7,336 nucleotides of DNA from Fidelibacterota bacterium UBA1134 (GTDB lineage: Bacteria > Fidelibacterota > Marinisomatia > Marinisomatales > S15-B10). How positions within the stretch are numbered: the first letter of the stretch is position 1; the number at the start of each line of letters is the position of its first letter. This document shows, piece after piece, positions 7,156 through 7,336 of this stretch. The notes below the pieces were generated by a model. That model did not search any database, was not told where the DNA came from, and saw only the letters and a program-made list of their open reading frames with translations. Both the position numbers and the translations under genes were made by a program. The stretch covers positions 1,854-9,189 of the forward strand of contig DCAL01000043.1 of NCBI GenBank assembly GCA_002311975.1, in the 5' to 3' direction.

Positions 7156-7191
7156 CAAGAAAAAGGGCAACGATCGTTGCCCTTTTTCTTG
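7156..7191. terminator. Strong bidirectional intrinsic terminator
   Basis: This is a 36-base perfect palindrome: a 16-bp stem CAAGAAAAAGGGCAAC / GTTGCCCTTTTTCTTG closed by the loop GATC (7172-7175). The GC-rich core lies next to a five-T run on the plus strand and, through the A-run on the other arm, a five-U run on the minus strand. It can therefore end transcription from both sides. It begins 22 bases after the stop of the secreted-protein gene. A small upstream hairpin, TGTAGC (7136-7141) with GCTACA (7152-7157), overlaps its foot by two bases. Confidence 0.9.
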
Positions 7192-7218
7192 CTATTTGCC
7201 ACACATGGGTTAAATTCC

Positions 7219-7336
7219 TCACTCGTGCATAACGGCACGAATACCGTTCCCTTCATCAAGAGCCGGCCTATCGTCGACAGGATCCCAGAGTTTCATCGAG
7301 AAAGGATCGACCTCTGAGCATCGTGTTATAGTTTGT
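7219..7336 (-). CDS. C-terminal end of an unrecognised gene running in from the right (partial)
   Basis: On the minus strand a frame is open from the window edge (first full codon at 7335) to TGA at 7219-7221. It gives 38 residues that include PFSMKLWDPVDDRPALDEGN and end in GIRAVMHE. The composition is protein-like and hydrophilic. The stop lies just before the bidirectional terminator, as expected for a convergent gene. The opposite strand is also open for part of this stretch but stops at 7315-7317, and the other minus-strand frames carry stops. The fragment is too short to assign a family. The call rests on the open frame and the terminator context. Confidence 0.45.
   Translation of the reverse strand, partial: QTITRCSEVDPFSMKLWDPVDDRPALDEGNGIRAVMHE

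Overview
The window carries two intact protein genes, leuS and a very large secreted protein gene. In front of them lies about 1.5 kb of decayed DNA, which starts right after the 3' end of a tRNA gene. The large protein ends in a Por-secretion (T9SS type A) C-terminal sorting domain of the 'FPNPFNPST...I.Y.LP' kind. Such domains are typical of the FCB group and related lineages (Marinimicrobia/SAR406, Calditrichota, Ignavibacteria and relatives). The standard bacterial code fits, because TGG encodes Trp throughout and neither intact gene has an internal TGA. I infer an uncultivated FCB-type bacterium, possibly marine because of the strongly acidic secreted protein. The phylum cannot be fixed from this window.

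Layout. Positions 1-22 are the last part of a tRNA, most likely tRNA-Pro. Positions 51-123 hold a cluster of GC-rich inverted repeats ending in a T-rich tract, which is probably the terminator of the tRNA transcript. Positions 126-615 hold a possible relic of a small membrane protein gene, readable only across stops and a frame change. Positions 767-1508 are a clear pseudogene of a sodium/solute symporter (SSS/PutP family). It has three in-frame stops, a one-base insertion and a large internal in-frame deletion. Positions 1539-3992 encode a complete leucyl-tRNA synthetase (LeuS). After a 127-base gap with a good Shine-Dalgarno site, positions 4120-7134 encode a 1004-residue exported protein. 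Its parts are a signal peptide, a basic linker, an acidic Trp-rich beta region, a predicted seven-bladed LVIVD-type propeller, an Ig/FnIII-like domain and the T9SS sorting domain. A 36-base perfect palindrome at 7156-7191 is a strong bidirectional terminator. Beyond it, the 3' end of an unrecognised gene seems to come in on the minus strand.

The two intact genes are functionally unrelated: translation housekeeping and a secreted surface protein. They share a strand but probably not an operon, given the gap and the second gene's own leader. The most interesting items are the step-by-step decay of the symporter next to a tRNA, the unusual charge and domain architecture of the secreted protein, and the alternative RNA folds after the tRNA. 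I see no CRISPR array, insertion sequence, defence system or other new multi-gene system.
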